Notes: generated by a model from the sequence alone, not told the origin. 64,000 nt of DNA from Paroceanicella profunda (GCF_005887635.2 NZ_CP040818.1:2076501-2140500); one strand, 5' to 3'; positions 27,345-36,631 are shown, numbered from the stretch's first letter. Made by a program: numbers and translations.

Positions 27345-28745
27345 ATGGCAAACTTCGCAGCATTCGCCTACCTCGTCGCGGGGGTGCTCTTCATCCTCGC
27401 GCTTCGCGGTCTCTCCCACCCCACAACCTCGCGCCGGGGCAACCGCTACGGCATGATCGGCATGGCGCTGGCCATCCTCACCACGCTGGTCGTCTACCCG
27501 CCGCAGGATTTCGGCGGCTGGGTGCTGGTGCTCCTGGCGCTGGCCATCGGCGGCGGCGCGGGCGCCTGGCTGGCCCGCACCATCGAGATGACCAAGATGC
27601 CCCAGCTGGTGGCGTTCTTCCACAGCCTCGTGGGCCTCGCGGCGGTGTTCGTGGCCGCCGGTGCGCTCTACTCGCCGGAGGCCTACGGCATCGGCGTGCC
27701 GGGTGCGATCCACACCCAGTCGATCATCGAGATGTCGCTGGGCGTGGCCATCGGCGCCATCACCTTCACCGGCTCGGTCATCGCCTTCGCCAAGCTCGAC
27801 GGGCGCATGTCCGGCGCGCCGATCATGATCGGCGGGCGGCACCTCATCAACATCGCCCTCGCCGTGGCGCTGCTGGTGCTGGTGATCCTGCTCATCACCA
27901 CCCAGCTCACCTTCTGGTTCTGGGCGATCATCGTGCTGGCCATGGTGCTGGGCGTGCTGCTCATCATCCCGATCGGCGGGGCGGACATGCCCGTCGTCGT
28001 CTCGATGCTGAACTCCTACTCCGGCTGGGCGGCGGCGGGCATCGGCTTCACGCTGGGCAATACCGCGCTCATCATCACCGGCGCGCTGGTCGGCGCCTCG
28101 GGCGCCATCCTGTCCTACATCATGTGCAAGGGCATGAACCGCTCCTTCATCTCGGTGATCCTGGGCGGCTTCGGCGCCGACGCGGGTGAGGCTGCCGGCG
28201 GTCCGGCGGGCGAGCAGAAGCCGGTCAAGCGCGGCTCCGCCGACGATGCCGCCTTCATCATGCAGAATGCCGGGTCGGTCATCATCGTGCCGGGCTACGG
28301 CATGGCGGTGGCCCAGGCCCAGCACGCCCTGCGCGAGATGGCCGACAAGCTGAAGGCGCATGGCGTGGAGGTGAAATACGCCATCCACCCGGTGGCGGGC
28401 CGCATGCCCGGCCACATGAACGTGCTCCTCGCCGAGGCCAACGTGCCCTATGACGAGGTGTTCGAGCTGGAGGACATCAACTCCGAGTTCTCCCGCACCG
28501 ACGTGGCCTTCGTGATCGGCGCCAACGACGTGACCAACCCCTCGGCCAAGACCGACAAGAGCTCGCCGATCTACGGCATGCCGGTTCTGGACGTGGAGAA
28601 GGCGAAGACGGTGCTCTTCGTGAAGCGCTCGCTGGGCTCGGGCTATGCGGGTGTCGACAACCCGCTGTTCTTCCAGGACAACACGATGATGCTGCTCGCC
28701 GACGCGAAGAAGATCTGCGAGGACATCGTGAAGGCGATGGAGTGA
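27345..28745 (+). CDS. pntB: NAD(P) transhydrogenase subunit beta
   Basis: PntB holds the remaining membrane helices and the NADP(H)-binding domain III. 466 residues: about nine hydrophobic helices in the first 270, with the family loop MTKMPQLVAFFHSLVGLAAV, then domain III with IIVPGYGMAVAQAQHALREM, YAIHPVAGRMPGHMNVLLAE, FVIGANDVTNPSAKTDKSSP and FVKRSLGSGYAGVDNPLFF. It completes the three-gene transhydrogenase and is followed by a strong terminator. Confidence 0.97.
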   Translation: MANFAAFAYLVAGVLFILALRGLSHPTTSRRGNRYGMIGMALAILTTLVVYPPQDFGGWVLVLLALAIGGGAGAWLARTIEMTKMPQLVAFFHSLVGLAAVFVAAGALYSPEAYGIGVPGAIHTQSIIEMSLGVAIGAITFTGSVIAFAKLDGRMSGAPIMIGGRHLINIALAVALLVLVILLITTQLTFWFWAIIVLAMVLGVLLIIPIGGADMPVVVSMLNSYSGWAAAGIGFTLGNTALIITGALVGASGAILSYIMCKGMNRSFISVILGGFGADAGEAAGGPAGEQKPVKRGSADDAAFIMQNAGSVIIVPGYGMAVAQAQHALREMADKLKAHGVEVKYAIHPVAGRMPGHMNVLLAEANVPYDEVFELEDINSEFSRTDVAFVIGANDVTNPSAKTDKSSPIYGMPVLDVEKAKTVLFVKRSLGSGYAGVDNPLFFQDNTMMLLADAKKICEDIVKAME

Positions 28746-28769
28746 TCCACGCCGGCAGGCACAAGATCG

Positions 28770-28798
28770 GGGCGGGTCCGCATGGGCCCGCCCTTTTT
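28770..28798 (+). terminator. Rho-independent terminator of the pnt operon
   Basis: GGGCGGGTCC (28770-28779) pairs with GGGCCCGCCC (28784-28793) with one G-U wobble and a GCAT loop, followed by TTTTT. It lies 25 nt after the pntB stop. Confidence 0.92.
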
Positions 28799-28901
28799 CA
28801 TGGCCGGATGGCGCGTGCCCCGGCCCGCGCGGCAGGCGTGAGATCGGCGCTGTCGCAGGCAGGATCGGCTTCAGGGAATCGTCAGGACGGGTGGAGCGAG
28901 C

Positions 28902-29384
28902 GTGAGTTTTGATATTCGGAAGTCCGGGAAGGGCGGGTTGAGCAGCCCGGAGCATTTCATCGTCACCCGGGATGGAAACGTGTTTCTGAGGCTCCTGGGA
29001 GAGGAACCCGACTACGAGATCATGACCGCGACAGCCAGCGAGGACGGCGGCGGGCTGGTGCGGGTCGCCGATCAGGTGCGCCTGGTCGAGGCCGCGTTGA
29101 GAACCGGGAAGCAGGTCTTCGGCGTGCGGTCATTCGTGGAAGAGGATCACAAGGGCAGGGAATACGCGAAGATCTGCCGGCTCGAGTACCTTTCGGATGC
29201 CTATCGCGTGGCCGAGAGGTTCTTCGAGATCTATGACGGCATCGGCCAGGGGGCAGGCCGGCCGAGGTCTGACCTGGCTGCGGTCTACGCCGAACTGGCG
29301 GTCGACGACACGGGAGGGGATGTCTATCTGAGCGATGGCGTCTGGCTGGGACGCGACGGCGCGGTGACGGACCGCGGCAGGTAG
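28902..29384 (+). CDS. Hypothetical protein
   Basis: This gene encodes 160 residues I do not recognise. It starts with GTG 28902 (MSFDIRKSGKGGLSSPEHFI) with TGGAG 5-6 nt upstream. The composition is charged and soluble, without membrane segments or cysteine pairs. A middle region, ALRTGKQVFGVRSFVEEDHK then YAKICRLEYLSDAYRVAERF, looks like a mixed alpha/beta fold. Its GC content is lower than that of the genes around it. It is isolated between the pnt terminator and a convergent phosphatase gene, so no operon partner hints at a role. Confidence 0.6.
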   Translation: MSFDIRKSGKGGLSSPEHFIVTRDGNVFLRLLGEEPDYEIMTATASEDGGGLVRVADQVRLVEAALRTGKQVFGVRSFVEEDHKGREYAKICRLEYLSDAYRVAERFFEIYDGIGQGAGRPRSDLAAVYAELAVDDTGGDVYLSDGVWLGRDGAVTDRGR

Positions 29385-29484
29385 GGCGCATCCTCCGCCG
29401 GAGGTGCGGCCGCCCGGGGGGCACCGGGCAGGGGCCTTGCTGCGGGTTCCGGGGCCGCGCGGCCTGTGCGCGCGCCCCCGGCTG

Positions 29485-30219
29485 TCAGGGCCGGTAGAGC
29501 GGGCGGCGCCCGGCCCCGTCCAGCGACCAGAGCGCGTCGCCCTCGAGGATCAGGCAGGTGAGCGTGCCGCCGAACACCGCGCCGGTGTCGATGTCGATGC
29601 GGTTCGGGAGGATCTCGATCTCGTCCACCGGCGTGTGCCCGTGCACCACCACGAAGCCGAAATCCTCGGTGCTGGTGAGGAAGGGCCCGCGGATCCAGAT
29701 CATGTCCTGCTCGGTCTGCTCCTCCAGCGGCACGCCGGGGCGGATGCCCGCATGCACGAAGAGGTAATCCCCCACCCGCAGGCTGAGCGGCAGGCCGGCC
29801 AGGAAGGCCTGATGCGCCTGCGGCACGGCTTTCAGCGCCGCGGCGTGCACGTCCATCATCCGGCCTTCGCTGACGCCGTAGGAGGCGAGGGTCTTCGGGC
29901 CGCCGAGATTCGGGGTGAGATAGTGATGCGGGCAGTGCATCTCCTCCGGCGCGGCGAGGAAGCGCAGCAGCAGGTGGTCGTGGTTGCCCTTGAGGCAGTG
30001 CATCTCCACGCCGGGCATGGAAAATGCCATCAGGTCGTCGATCACGCCGCGGCTGTCGGGGCCACGGTCGATGTAATCGCCGACATGGATCAGGAGCGCC
30101 TCGGTCTCCGTGGGGTGCCGCGCGAGGTCGTCGCGGATCTGCTGGTGCCGCGCGGTCAGCGCATCGCGGCAGCCATGGACATCGCCGATTGCATAGATGC
30201 GGCGGCCATCGGTGTTCAT
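29485..30219 (-). CDS. PPP-family metallophosphatase (serine/threonine phosphatase-like)
   Basis: This is a 244-residue calcineurin-like phosphatase. The metal-binding signature is complete: RRIYAIGDVHGCRDAL (GDVHG), HVGDYIDRGPDSRG (GDxxDRG), HCLKGNHDHLLLRFL (GNHD), later FVHAGIRPG and VVVHGHTPV histidines. It resembles bacterial PrpA/ApaH-like enzymes acting on phosphoproteins or dinucleoside polyphosphates; substrate unknown. ATG 30219 is the start with conserved MNTDGRRIYAIG. It lies downstream of rpsU on the same strand, separated by a terminator. Confidence 0.92.
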   Translation of the reverse strand: MNTDGRRIYAIGDVHGCRDALTARHQQIRDDLARHPTETEALLIHVGDYIDRGPDSRGVIDDLMAFSMPGVEMHCLKGNHDHLLLRFLAAPEEMHCPHHYLTPNLGGPKTLASYGVSEGRMMDVHAAALKAVPQAHQAFLAGLPLSLRVGDYLFVHAGIRPGVPLEEQTEQDMIWIRGPFLTSTEDFGFVVVHGHTPVDEIEILPNRIDIDTGAVFGGTLTCLILEGDALWSLDGAGRRPLYRP

Positions 30220-30237
30220 CGCAAGCCTCTCCGGGAA

Positions 30238-30268
30238 AAGCAAAACCCCCGGCCTTTGGCTCGGGGGT
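30238..30268 (-). terminator. Rho-independent terminator of rpsU
   Basis: On the minus strand ACCCCCG and CGGGGGT (30268-30245) close a small inner GCC/GGC stem and AAA loop, then TTTTGCTTTT. It is about 60 nt after the rpsU stop. Confidence 0.85.
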
Positions 30269-30270
30269 CG

Positions 30271-30298
30271 CAACTGGCCGGGGCGACGCCCGGCCGGT
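30271..30298 (-). terminator. Second hairpin downstream of rpsU
   Basis: AACtGGCCGGG and CCCGGCCgGTT (30271-30281 with 30288-30298) form a stem around GCGACG directly before the terminator on the rpsU transcript. It may protect the 3' end of this short, abundant mRNA. Confidence 0.5.
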
Positions 30299-30326
30299 TC
30301 GTTTCAGGTCAATGCGGGGTTACCCC

Positions 30327-30533
30327 TCACAGAAGACCTTCGCGCTGTGCCTTCTTGCGCGCCAGCTTGCGGGCGCGGCGGACGGCTTCGGCTTTCTCAC
30401 GGGCCTTCTTCACCGACGGCTTTTCGAAATGCTGCCGGAGTTTCATCTCCCGGAACACGCCTTCGCGCTGAAGCTTCTTCTTCAGGGCACGCAGAGCCTG
30501 TTCGACATTGTTGTCGCGAACCATTACCTGCAC
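30327..30533 (-). CDS. rpsU: 30S ribosomal protein S21
   Basis: S21 binds the platform of the 30S subunit and aids initiation. 68 residues, highly basic: [40 protein letters not shown], then a lysine/arginine-rich tail. Length and sequence match the family exactly. It is transcribed alone, divergent from the COQ9 gene, an arrangement common in Rhodobacterales, and ends in a double hairpin. Confidence 0.98.
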   Translation of the reverse strand: MQVMVRDNNVEQALRALKKKLQREGVFREMKLRQHFEKPSVKKAREKAEAVRRARKLARKKAQREGLL

Positions 30534-30638
30534 TTGTTTTCACCACCTTTCAGAGTTTGGAATGAGCAGGAGCGCGCTATATAACAACGAGTCTGCGGGG
30601 TGTCCACCTCCGCGGGCGCGAAAAAACAGGAGGCTGTG

Positions 30639-31397
30639 ATGGCTGACACCGCACCGGAAACGATGCCCACCCTGGTCGAAATCCGCAAGGCACTGCTGGA
30701 CGCGGCCTTGCCCCACGTGGTCTTCGACGGCTGGAGCCAGACCACGCTGAAGGCGGCCGTCGCCGATTCGGGCATGGACCCGGAACTGGCGAAGGCGGCC
30801 TTCCCGCGCGGCGCCGCCGATCTCGCGCTCGAATTCCACCACGCGGGGGACCGGGCGCTGGCCGAGGCGCTGGCGCAAACCGATCTTTCCGCCATGCGAT
30901 TCTCCGAGCGGGTGGCCTTCGCGGTGCGCCGCCGGCTGGAGATCGCCGCGCCGGACAAGGAAGCCGTGCGCCGTGGCGCCAGTTTCTTCGCCCTGCCGCA
31001 GCATGCCTCCGACGGCGCGAAGGCCGTCTGGCACACTGCCGACGTGATCTGGACCGCGCTGGGGGACACGTCGCGCGACATGAACTGGTACACCAAGCGG
31101 CTGACCCTCTCGGGCGTCATCTCCGCCACCACGCTCTACTGGCTGGGCGATGACAGCGAGGGGTCCGAGCGCAGCTGGGAGTTCCTGGAGCGCCGGATCG
31201 CCGACGTGATGCGCATCGAGAAGGCCAAGTCCGCCCTGCGGGACAACCCGCTGCGCCGGATGGTGCGCGAGGGCCCGCTCTCGACCTTTGCCCGCATGCG
31301 CGAGAAGGGCCCGCGCGGCCTCTGGACCGGCCCCGGCCCGGGCCGCCCCGGCGTGCCCGCCGGACCGCTTCCGGAAAAGGTCGAACCCGGGGTCTGA
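30639..31397 (+). CDS. COQ9 family protein (ubiquinone biosynthesis)
   Basis: COQ9 proteins are lipid-binding helpers of ubiquinone synthesis, thought to present intermediates to the COQ7 hydroxylase. 252 residues: a TetR-like N-terminal helix bundle (LLDAALPHVVFDGWSQTTLK, AAVADSGMDPELAKAAFPRG) and the COQ9 core RRRLEIAAPDKEAVRRGASF with WHTADVIWTALGDTSRDMNW YTKRLTLS. The sequence AGGAGG sits 5 nt before ATG 30639, favouring it over GTG 30600. The C-terminus has a Gly/Pro-rich tail. Confidence 0.92.
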   Translation: MADTAPETMPTLVEIRKALLDAALPHVVFDGWSQTTLKAAVADSGMDPELAKAAFPRGAADLALEFHHAGDRALAEALAQTDLSAMRFSERVAFAVRRRLEIAAPDKEAVRRGASFFALPQHASDGAKAVWHTADVIWTALGDTSRDMNWYTKRLTLSGVISATTLYWLGDDSEGSERSWEFLERRIADVMRIEKAKSALRDNPLRRMVREGPLSTFARMREKGPRGLWTGPGPGRPGVPAGPLPEKVEPGV

Positions 31398-31622
31398 ACG
31401 CCGTCCCGGCGCATCCGGTGGGCGCATGCTCCGAAGGATGTGCGGTGCGGCCGCCCCCGGCCGCCCGCAAGGCGGAGTGTTTGGCGGCGCCGGTTCGGCC
31501 TGCCGGGTGGTGAACCCGGCAAGCCATACCTTCGCGTTCGGGCCCTCTGGCACCCCGCGCACGCCGGAGGGAGGCGCGCAGAGCGCTCGCGCTGCTGCGG
31601 CGGCCGGCCAACGGGCGCGGCG

Positions 31623-32420
31623 TCAGGTGCCGGTGACGGGGGGCTGCGCGGGAATGGCCGTGTCATGCTGCAGCGCCGCGATGAGGGTGCTGCGCAGGCC
31701 GGCGACATGGCGGTTGGTGCGAGTCACGGTCTCGTAGATCTCCGGCGGGTCGTCGCGCACCATGTCGATGGCCTGCATCAGCAGCTCGAAGCTGCGCGTG
31801 GTGATGGCGGGTGTGCGGTCCAGCCCGGCAAGCGCGCGGGCCAGCAGGTGGGTGAGGCCCTGGCTCAGCGCCGCCTGCCTGTCATGCTCCTGCGGGGTGG
31901 TGACGATCACGCGCAGGCCCATCCCGCGCAGCAGGGCCGCGGCCCCGCGCCAGCGCCGGCCGCGCAGCGGGCAGAGCACCACCTTCAGCCCGGCCAGGGC
32001 CGCGGACCCGCCGTCGCCCGCGCTGCGCGGGCCGAACATCGGGTGGGTGGCGAGCAGCTCGACATGTCCGGGCAGCAGCGCCTGCATCAGCCGCGCCGGC
32101 TCCTCCTTCACCGAGGCGACATCCAGCACCAGCGTGCCCGGCCGCAGCAGCGGCGCGAGGGCGCGCAGGGCCGGGCCGAAGGCGGGCACCGGCATCGCCA
32201 GCACAACTACCGGGCAGGCCGCGGCCTCGGCCAGGCTCACGGCGCGCAGGCCGGCCTGCGCCGCGGCAGCGCCGGCGGCGGGGTCGGGGTCATGCACGCG
32301 AATGTCGAAGCGCGCCCGCAGGGCCCGCGCCGCGAGCCGCCCGAAGGCGCCGTAGCCCAGCAGGCCCAGCCGGGGCAGGGGAGCGGGGGCGAGGGTCGCG
32401 ATGGTCATCTGGTCCGGCAT
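31623..32420 (-). CDS. Prephenate dehydrogenase family protein
   Basis: This is a 265-residue NAD(P)-dependent dehydrogenase of the TyrA family, which oxidatively decarboxylates prephenate or arogenate in tyrosine synthesis. The Rossmann loop LPRLGLLGYGAFGRLAARAL is near residues 15-34; LVLDVASVKEEPARLMQALL and LLATHPMFGPRSAGDGG are the substrate-site motifs (family GSVK and HPMFGP). It is shorter than typical bacterial TyrA and resembles the compact arogenate-type enzymes. ATG 32420 has AGGA upstream; ATG 32408 is possible. Confidence 0.88.
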   Translation of the reverse strand: MPDQMTIATLAPAPLPRLGLLGYGAFGRLAARALRARFDIRVHDPDPAAGAAAAQAGLRAVSLAEAAACPVVVLAMPVPAFGPALRALAPLLRPGTLVLDVASVKEEPARLMQALLPGHVELLATHPMFGPRSAGDGGSAALAGLKVVLCPLRGRRWRGAAALLRGMGLRVIVTTPQEHDRQAALSQGLTHLLARALAGLDRTPAITTRSFELLMQAIDMVRDDPPEIYETVTRTNRHVAGLRSTLIAALQHDTAIPAQPPVTGT

Positions 32421-32583
32421 GGCGGGGATCCTGGAACGGGCGTGCCAGGGGCGCCGGGACTCGCCGCAACCGCTGGCACTGCAGCGGTTGGGAATGAGGC
32501 ACGACTCACGCTCCGCTGCGATCAGGGCAGCGGATAATACGCGGTGAAGCTGAGGCGCGAGCGTGTCATGGGCAGGGACATGG

Positions 32584-32620
32584 CCCGGCCGCGGCGCAAA
32601 GTCAATGCGTCGCGGCCGGG
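32584..32620 (-). terminator. Strong hairpin downstream of the transglycosylase gene
   Basis: A 15-bp stem (CCCGGCCGCGGCGCA with TGCGTCGCGGCCGGG, one G-U pair) closes a 7-nt loop. It begins 11 nt after the transglycosylase stop on the minus strand. No T-run follows, so termination strength is uncertain. Confidence 0.55.
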
Positions 32621-32630
32621 GGGCAGGGCC

Positions 32631-33920
32631 TCAGCCGCCGGCGGCCTTCACCTTGGTCAGAAGCTGCTTGGTGGGAAAGCCGTCCGGCGCGAGGCCGGCC
32701 TGGCGCTGGAAGGCGCGGATCGCCTCGATCGTGTTCGGCCCCACCAGCCCGTCCGAGCCCTGCGTGTCATAGCCGAGCGCGGTGAGCCGCTCCTGCAGCT
32801 CGATGGTCTCGTTCACCGTGAGCGCCTGTTCGTCACGCGGCCAGGAGGCCACGAACGGCCCGCCGCCCATGATCCGGTCGCCCAGGTGGCCCACGGCGAG
32901 GGCATAGGAGGTGGCGTTGTTGTAGCGCTTGATCACCTTGAAGTTCTTGAACACGGCGAAGACCGGGCCGCGCCCGCCCGCGGGCGCCAGCAGGGCGGCC
33001 TCGCCCGCCTCGGGCAGGGCACCGCCGGAGATGCGGGTGATGCCCGCCGCCCGCCAGGAGGCCACAGGCCGCCAGTCGTTCCCATCGGCGCGGGCGATGT
33101 CGAAGCCCGCCGGCAGCCGCACCTCCACGCCCCAGGGCTGGCCCTTCTCCCAGCCGAAGCGCGAGAGGTAGTTGGCGGTGGAGGCGAGGGCGTCTGCCGG
33201 GTCATCCCCCCAGATGTCGCGGCGGCCGTCGCCGTTCCAGTCCTGCGCGTATTCCTCGAAGCTGGTGGGGATGAACTGGGTGTGGCCCATCGCCCCGGCC
33301 CAGGAGCCGGTCATGCGCGAGGCCGGCACGTCCCCCTCCTGCAGGATCTGCAGGGCGGTGAGGAGCTGGCTCTCCGCGAACTCCTGCCGGCGGCCCTCAT
33401 AGGCCAGGGTGGCGAGGCTCTCGATCACGTTCATCGAGCCCATGGAGGAGCCGTAGGCGCTCTCCAGCCCCCAGATGGCGAGCACGTACTGGCTGTCCAC
33501 GCCGTACCGCTGCTCGATCCGCGCGAGCAGCGCCGCGTGGCGGTCATGCATGGCACGGCCGTTCGCGACGCGGGTGTCGGAGACGGCCCGGTCCAGGTAA
33601 TCCCAGATCTGGCGGCGGAACTCGGGCTGGTAGCGGTCCAGCTCGATCACCTTCTCGTTCACGCCCACGCCGGCGAAAGCGGTGTCGAACACGTCGGCCC
33701 GGATGCCGCGCGAGAGGGCGCGGGCACGGAAGCCGGTGCGCCAGGCCACGAAATCCGCCGGGCGGGGCGAGGCGCTTGCGCCCTCGCCGGGCCGGGGCTC
33801 GGGCCGTGTGGTGGCCACGGGCGCTGCCTCCTGCGCACGCGACGTGGTGTCGGCGCATCCGGCGAGGCCAAGCAGGGCCGTCGCGCCGAAGGCGGCGATG
33901 TTGAATAGGCCTTTGGTCAT
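32631..33920 (-). CDS. Lytic murein transglycosylase (MltB family lipoprotein)
   Basis: This enzyme cleaves peptidoglycan glycan strands with 1,6-anhydromuramic acid formation. 429 residues: lipoprotein signal MTKGLFNIAAFGATALLGLA with lipobox LAGC (C22), the SLT/MltB domain with the catalytic glutamate in YVLAIWGLESAYGSSMG, the family motifs GSWAGAMGHTQFIPTSFEEY and DWNGDGRRDIWGDDPADALA, and a C-terminal peptidoglycan-binding domain (LQERLTALGYDTQGSDGLVG PNTIEAIRAFQ). It is anchored in the periplasm. It lies beside two further peptidase genes on the same strand. Confidence 0.95.
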   Translation of the reverse strand: MTKGLFNIAAFGATALLGLAGCADTTSRAQEAAPVATTRPEPRPGEGASASPRPADFVAWRTGFRARALSRGIRADVFDTAFAGVGVNEKVIELDRYQPEFRRQIWDYLDRAVSDTRVANGRAMHDRHAALLARIEQRYGVDSQYVLAIWGLESAYGSSMGSMNVIESLATLAYEGRRQEFAESQLLTALQILQEGDVPASRMTGSWAGAMGHTQFIPTSFEEYAQDWNGDGRRDIWGDDPADALASTANYLSRFGWEKGQPWGVEVRLPAGFDIARADGNDWRPVASWRAAGITRISGGALPEAGEAALLAPAGGRGPVFAVFKNFKVIKRYNNATSYALAVGHLGDRIMGGGPFVASWPRDEQALTVNETIELQERLTALGYDTQGSDGLVGPNTIEAIRAFQRQAGLAPDGFPTKQLLTKVKAAGG

Positions 33921-34056
33921 CCCTGTCTCCCGCAGGTTGCTCGATCGGGGCGATACTACTCCGCCGCGCAGGGCGGCGGAAGCGTCGCCAATGGCCCGCG
34001 ACACGGTGGTGGCGGGCCGCTTGGGGTCACGCCGTCCGGCGTGCCCGGGGGGCGGG

Positions 34057-34893
34057 TCAGGGCCGGCGCCGCGCGGTGACGGGCCCGCCGTCCTGCGCGG
34101 CGATGCGCGCGATCGCGCCGTCGAGCGGCTCCTGCGCCACCTGCATGTGCCAGGCGTTCGCGTGCAGCAGCACGGTCTCGTCCAGCATCACGCCGACATG
34201 GCCCTTCCAGAACACCAGGTCGCCGCGCCGCAGCGCGCTGCCGGGGGCGAGGGCGGTGCCCAGTTCCGCCGCCTGCATGTCCGTGTCCCGCGGGCAGGGC
34301 GTTCCGGCGGCGGTGAGCGCCTGCTGGACCAGCGCCGAGCAGTCGATGCCGAGCATGCTGCGCCCGCCCCAGAGGTAAGGCGCGCCGCGAAGGCTCTCCG
34401 CCACGGCCACCCAGTCCTCCGCCGGGCGGCCGTCGAGCGCGACATGCGTGGCGATCACGAAGCCGTCCGGCGTCTCGCGGAAGCGCCCGGCGCCGCCCTG
34501 CAGGGTCAGCCGGCTGCCCTGCGGCAGGATGAGGCGCGGCGGGGCCTTTATGTCCGGCTCCGGATAGAGGTGGGCCAGCGGGGCGGAGACGCGGGCCGTG
34601 GTGTCCCCGGCCGGGGCGGCGAGGGCGTCCTCGGGGACATAGCCCATGTAGCCGTCCGCCCGGGCCTGCCCCCAGGCGAGCCCGTCGCGCCGCTCGTAGA
34701 TGTCGAAGATCTCGCCGAACAGCAGCTCCGAGCCGCGCCGGGCGGCGTCCGGCCCGGTCCACATCGGCGCCACGGCGGCGCTCACGCGCGCCGGCTCCGC
34801 CTCCGCGAAGCGCTCCGCCGTCACCCGGCCGCGCAGATGTGCCGCGGCGAGGTCGGGGCGGGCCGGGGTGCGGCGCAGGTCAGGCCCGGCCAT
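34057..34893 (-). CDS. NlpC/P60 family peptidase with SH3-like domains
   Basis: This is a 278-residue cysteine peptidase of the kind that cuts peptide stems of murein. The N-terminal half (about 25-150) is built of bacterial SH3-like repeats; the NlpC/P60 domain follows with the catalytic cysteine in LGIDCSALVQQALTAAG, histidine in LVFWKGHVGVMLD and the third residue in HANAWHMQVAQ. No signal peptide is evident, as in the YkfC-like cytoplasmic recycling peptidases. Its ATG overlaps the upstream leucyl aminopeptidase gene by 14 nt, implying coupled translation and possibly shared peptide recycling. Confidence 0.92.
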   Translation of the reverse strand: MAGPDLRRTPARPDLAAAHLRGRVTAERFAEAEPARVSAAVAPMWTGPDAARRGSELLFGEIFDIYERRDGLAWGQARADGYMGYVPEDALAAPAGDTTARVSAPLAHLYPEPDIKAPPRLILPQGSRLTLQGGAGRFRETPDGFVIATHVALDGRPAEDWVAVAESLRGAPYLWGGRSMLGIDCSALVQQALTAAGTPCPRDTDMQAAELGTALAPGSALRRGDLVFWKGHVGVMLDETVLLHANAWHMQVAQEPLDGAIARIAAQDGGPVTARRRP

Positions 34894-36286
34894 GGCGCGC
34901 CTCGAGCAGCGAGAACAGGGCGCGCGCGGCCTGCATGGCCCCGCCCTTCGGCCGGCCGGGTTTCGCCGCCGGCGTCCAGCCGTAGATGTCGAAATGGGCG
35001 AAGCGCGCCACGTCGGTGAAGCGCTTGAGGAACAGCGCCGCGGTGACAGATCCGGCCATGCCGCCGGAGGGCGCGTTGTCGAGATCGGCGATGCCGGGCT
35101 CGATCAGGCTCTCGTAGGGCGCCCAGAAGGGCATGCGCCACAGCGGGTCGGCGGTGCGGGCGGCGGCGGCGGTGATCTCGGCGGCCAGCACCTCGTCGTC
35201 GGAGTAGAAGGGCGGGATGTCCGGCCCCAGCGCCACGCGCGCCGCCCCGGTGAGGGTGGCGAGGCAGAACAGCGTCTCCGGGGCCTCCTCGCTCGCCAGC
35301 GCCAGCGCGTCGGCCAGCACCAGCCGGCCCTCGGCGTCGGTGTTGTTCACCTCCACCGTGAGGCCCTTGCGCGAGGTGAGGATGTCGCCGGGGCGGAAGG
35401 CGGAGGCGGAGATGGCATTCTCCACCGCCGGCACCAGCACGCGCAGCCGCACATCGAGCCCGCTCGCCATGATCATGTGCGCAAGGCCCATCACGTTGGC
35501 AGCGCCGCCCATGTCCTTCTTCATCAGGCCCATGGAGGCGCCGGGCTTGATGTTCAGCCCGCCGGTGTCGAAGCACACGCCCTTGCCCACCAGCGTCACC
35601 TTCTGCGCGTCCTCGCGGCCCCAGCGCAGGTCGAGCAGGCGCGGGGCCTCCGCCGCGGCGCGGCCCACGGCGTGGATCATGGGGAAATTCGCGTCCAGCA
35701 GGGCGTCGCCCGCCGTCACCTCCACTTCGGCGCCGTGCACCTCGGCAAGGGCGCGGAACCGGCCTTCCAGCGTCTCGGGCCCCATGTCGGAGGCGGGGGT
35801 GTTGATCAGGTCCTGGGTGAGGGCGGCGCCGGCGGCGATGATCTCCAGCCGCGCCGTGTCCAGCCCCTCCGGGGGCAGCAGCAGCGGCGCCTCGCGCTCG
35901 GAGGGCTTGTAGCGGTCGAAGCGGTAGGCGGCGAGCAGCCAGCCCAGGCAGGCCTCCTCCAGCGCGGCCCCCGTGAGCGGCGCCGCATCCGGTGCGGTTT
36001 CGAGCCGGTAGACGCCGGGGGCGAGGCTGGCCGCTGCGGCGGCGAGCGGGAAGCGCCCGCGCCGGCGCGTGCCCTCGGTGCCCCATCCCGCGAGCACCCG
36101 CGCCACGCCGCCCTCCGCATCCGGCAGCACGAGCACGGAGCCCGCCGCCCCGGTGAACCCGTTCGCCGCCGCCCAGGCCACGGCCCGGGGCCCGAGCGCC
36201 GCCAGCCGCGCGGCGCAGGCCTCCGCTTCCACCGGTTCGAGGGGAATGGCGCCGGGGGCGTCAGGGCAGGCGAAGGTGGCGGGCAT
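34880..36286 (-). CDS. Leucyl aminopeptidase family (M17) protein
   Basis: This is a 468-residue cytosolic dizinc aminopeptidase. M17 signatures are complete: VTLVGKGVCFDTGGLNIKPG, GLMKKDMGGAANVMGLAHMI, the active-site NNTDAEGRLVLADAL, and ATLTGAARVALGPDIPPFYS. The N-terminal domain is divergent, as is usual. ATG 36286 is chosen; the frame extends to 36349 without conservation. It is the first gene of a two-gene unit with the NlpC/P60 peptidase, suggesting turnover of murein or other peptides. Confidence 0.94.
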   Translation of the reverse strand: MPATFACPDAPGAIPLEPVEAEACAARLAALGPRAVAWAAANGFTGAAGSVLVLPDAEGGVARVLAGWGTEGTRRRGRFPLAAAAASLAPGVYRLETAPDAAPLTGAALEEACLGWLLAAYRFDRYKPSEREAPLLLPPEGLDTARLEIIAAGAALTQDLINTPASDMGPETLEGRFRALAEVHGAEVEVTAGDALLDANFPMIHAVGRAAAEAPRLLDLRWGREDAQKVTLVGKGVCFDTGGLNIKPGASMGLMKKDMGGAANVMGLAHMIMASGLDVRLRVLVPAVENAISASAFRPGDILTSRKGLTVEVNNTDAEGRLVLADALALASEEAPETLFCLATLTGAARVALGPDIPPFYSDDEVLAAEITAAAARTADPLWRMPFWAPYESLIEPGIADLDNAPSGGMAGSVTAALFLKRFTDVARFAHFDIYGWTPAAKPGRPKGGAMQAARALFSLLEARHGRA

Positions 36287-36631
36287 GTGGGGTCGTCTCC
36301 TTGGGCGGTTGCGGGCCGGGGCGTGGGCGCGTCGCGGCCGGGGCCGCACGGTCGCTCCCGTGCCTGGCCGTCGTGCCGGGAGCCTAGCGCATAACCGGGA
36401 AGTGGCAATCCCCCCTCCGGCCCCTTCTCCCGCCGTGACGGCCCGGAACGGGCCCGCGCCAGGGGCAGGGCCGCCGCGGGGAATGGGCGGTGCCGGCGGG
36501 GCAGGGCCCGGTGTGCGGTGGACATGAAGTCGCGCCCGGCATGAGGGGGATGCCGGGCGCGTTCCGGCCTCTCGGGGAGGCCGCTGGCGAGCGATCCGGG
36601 GGCGGGGGAAGTCTGCCGCCCGGAGCCTCCG
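36287..36631. other. Gap between the Hpt and aminopeptidase genes
   Basis: The region has no gene. A hairpin GCGCCCGGCAT/ATGCCGGGCGC (36532-36542 with 36550-36560, 7-nt loop) lies about 70 nt downstream of the Hpt gene and is a candidate terminator without a T-run. The rest is GC-rich without recognised signal. Confidence 0.5.
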
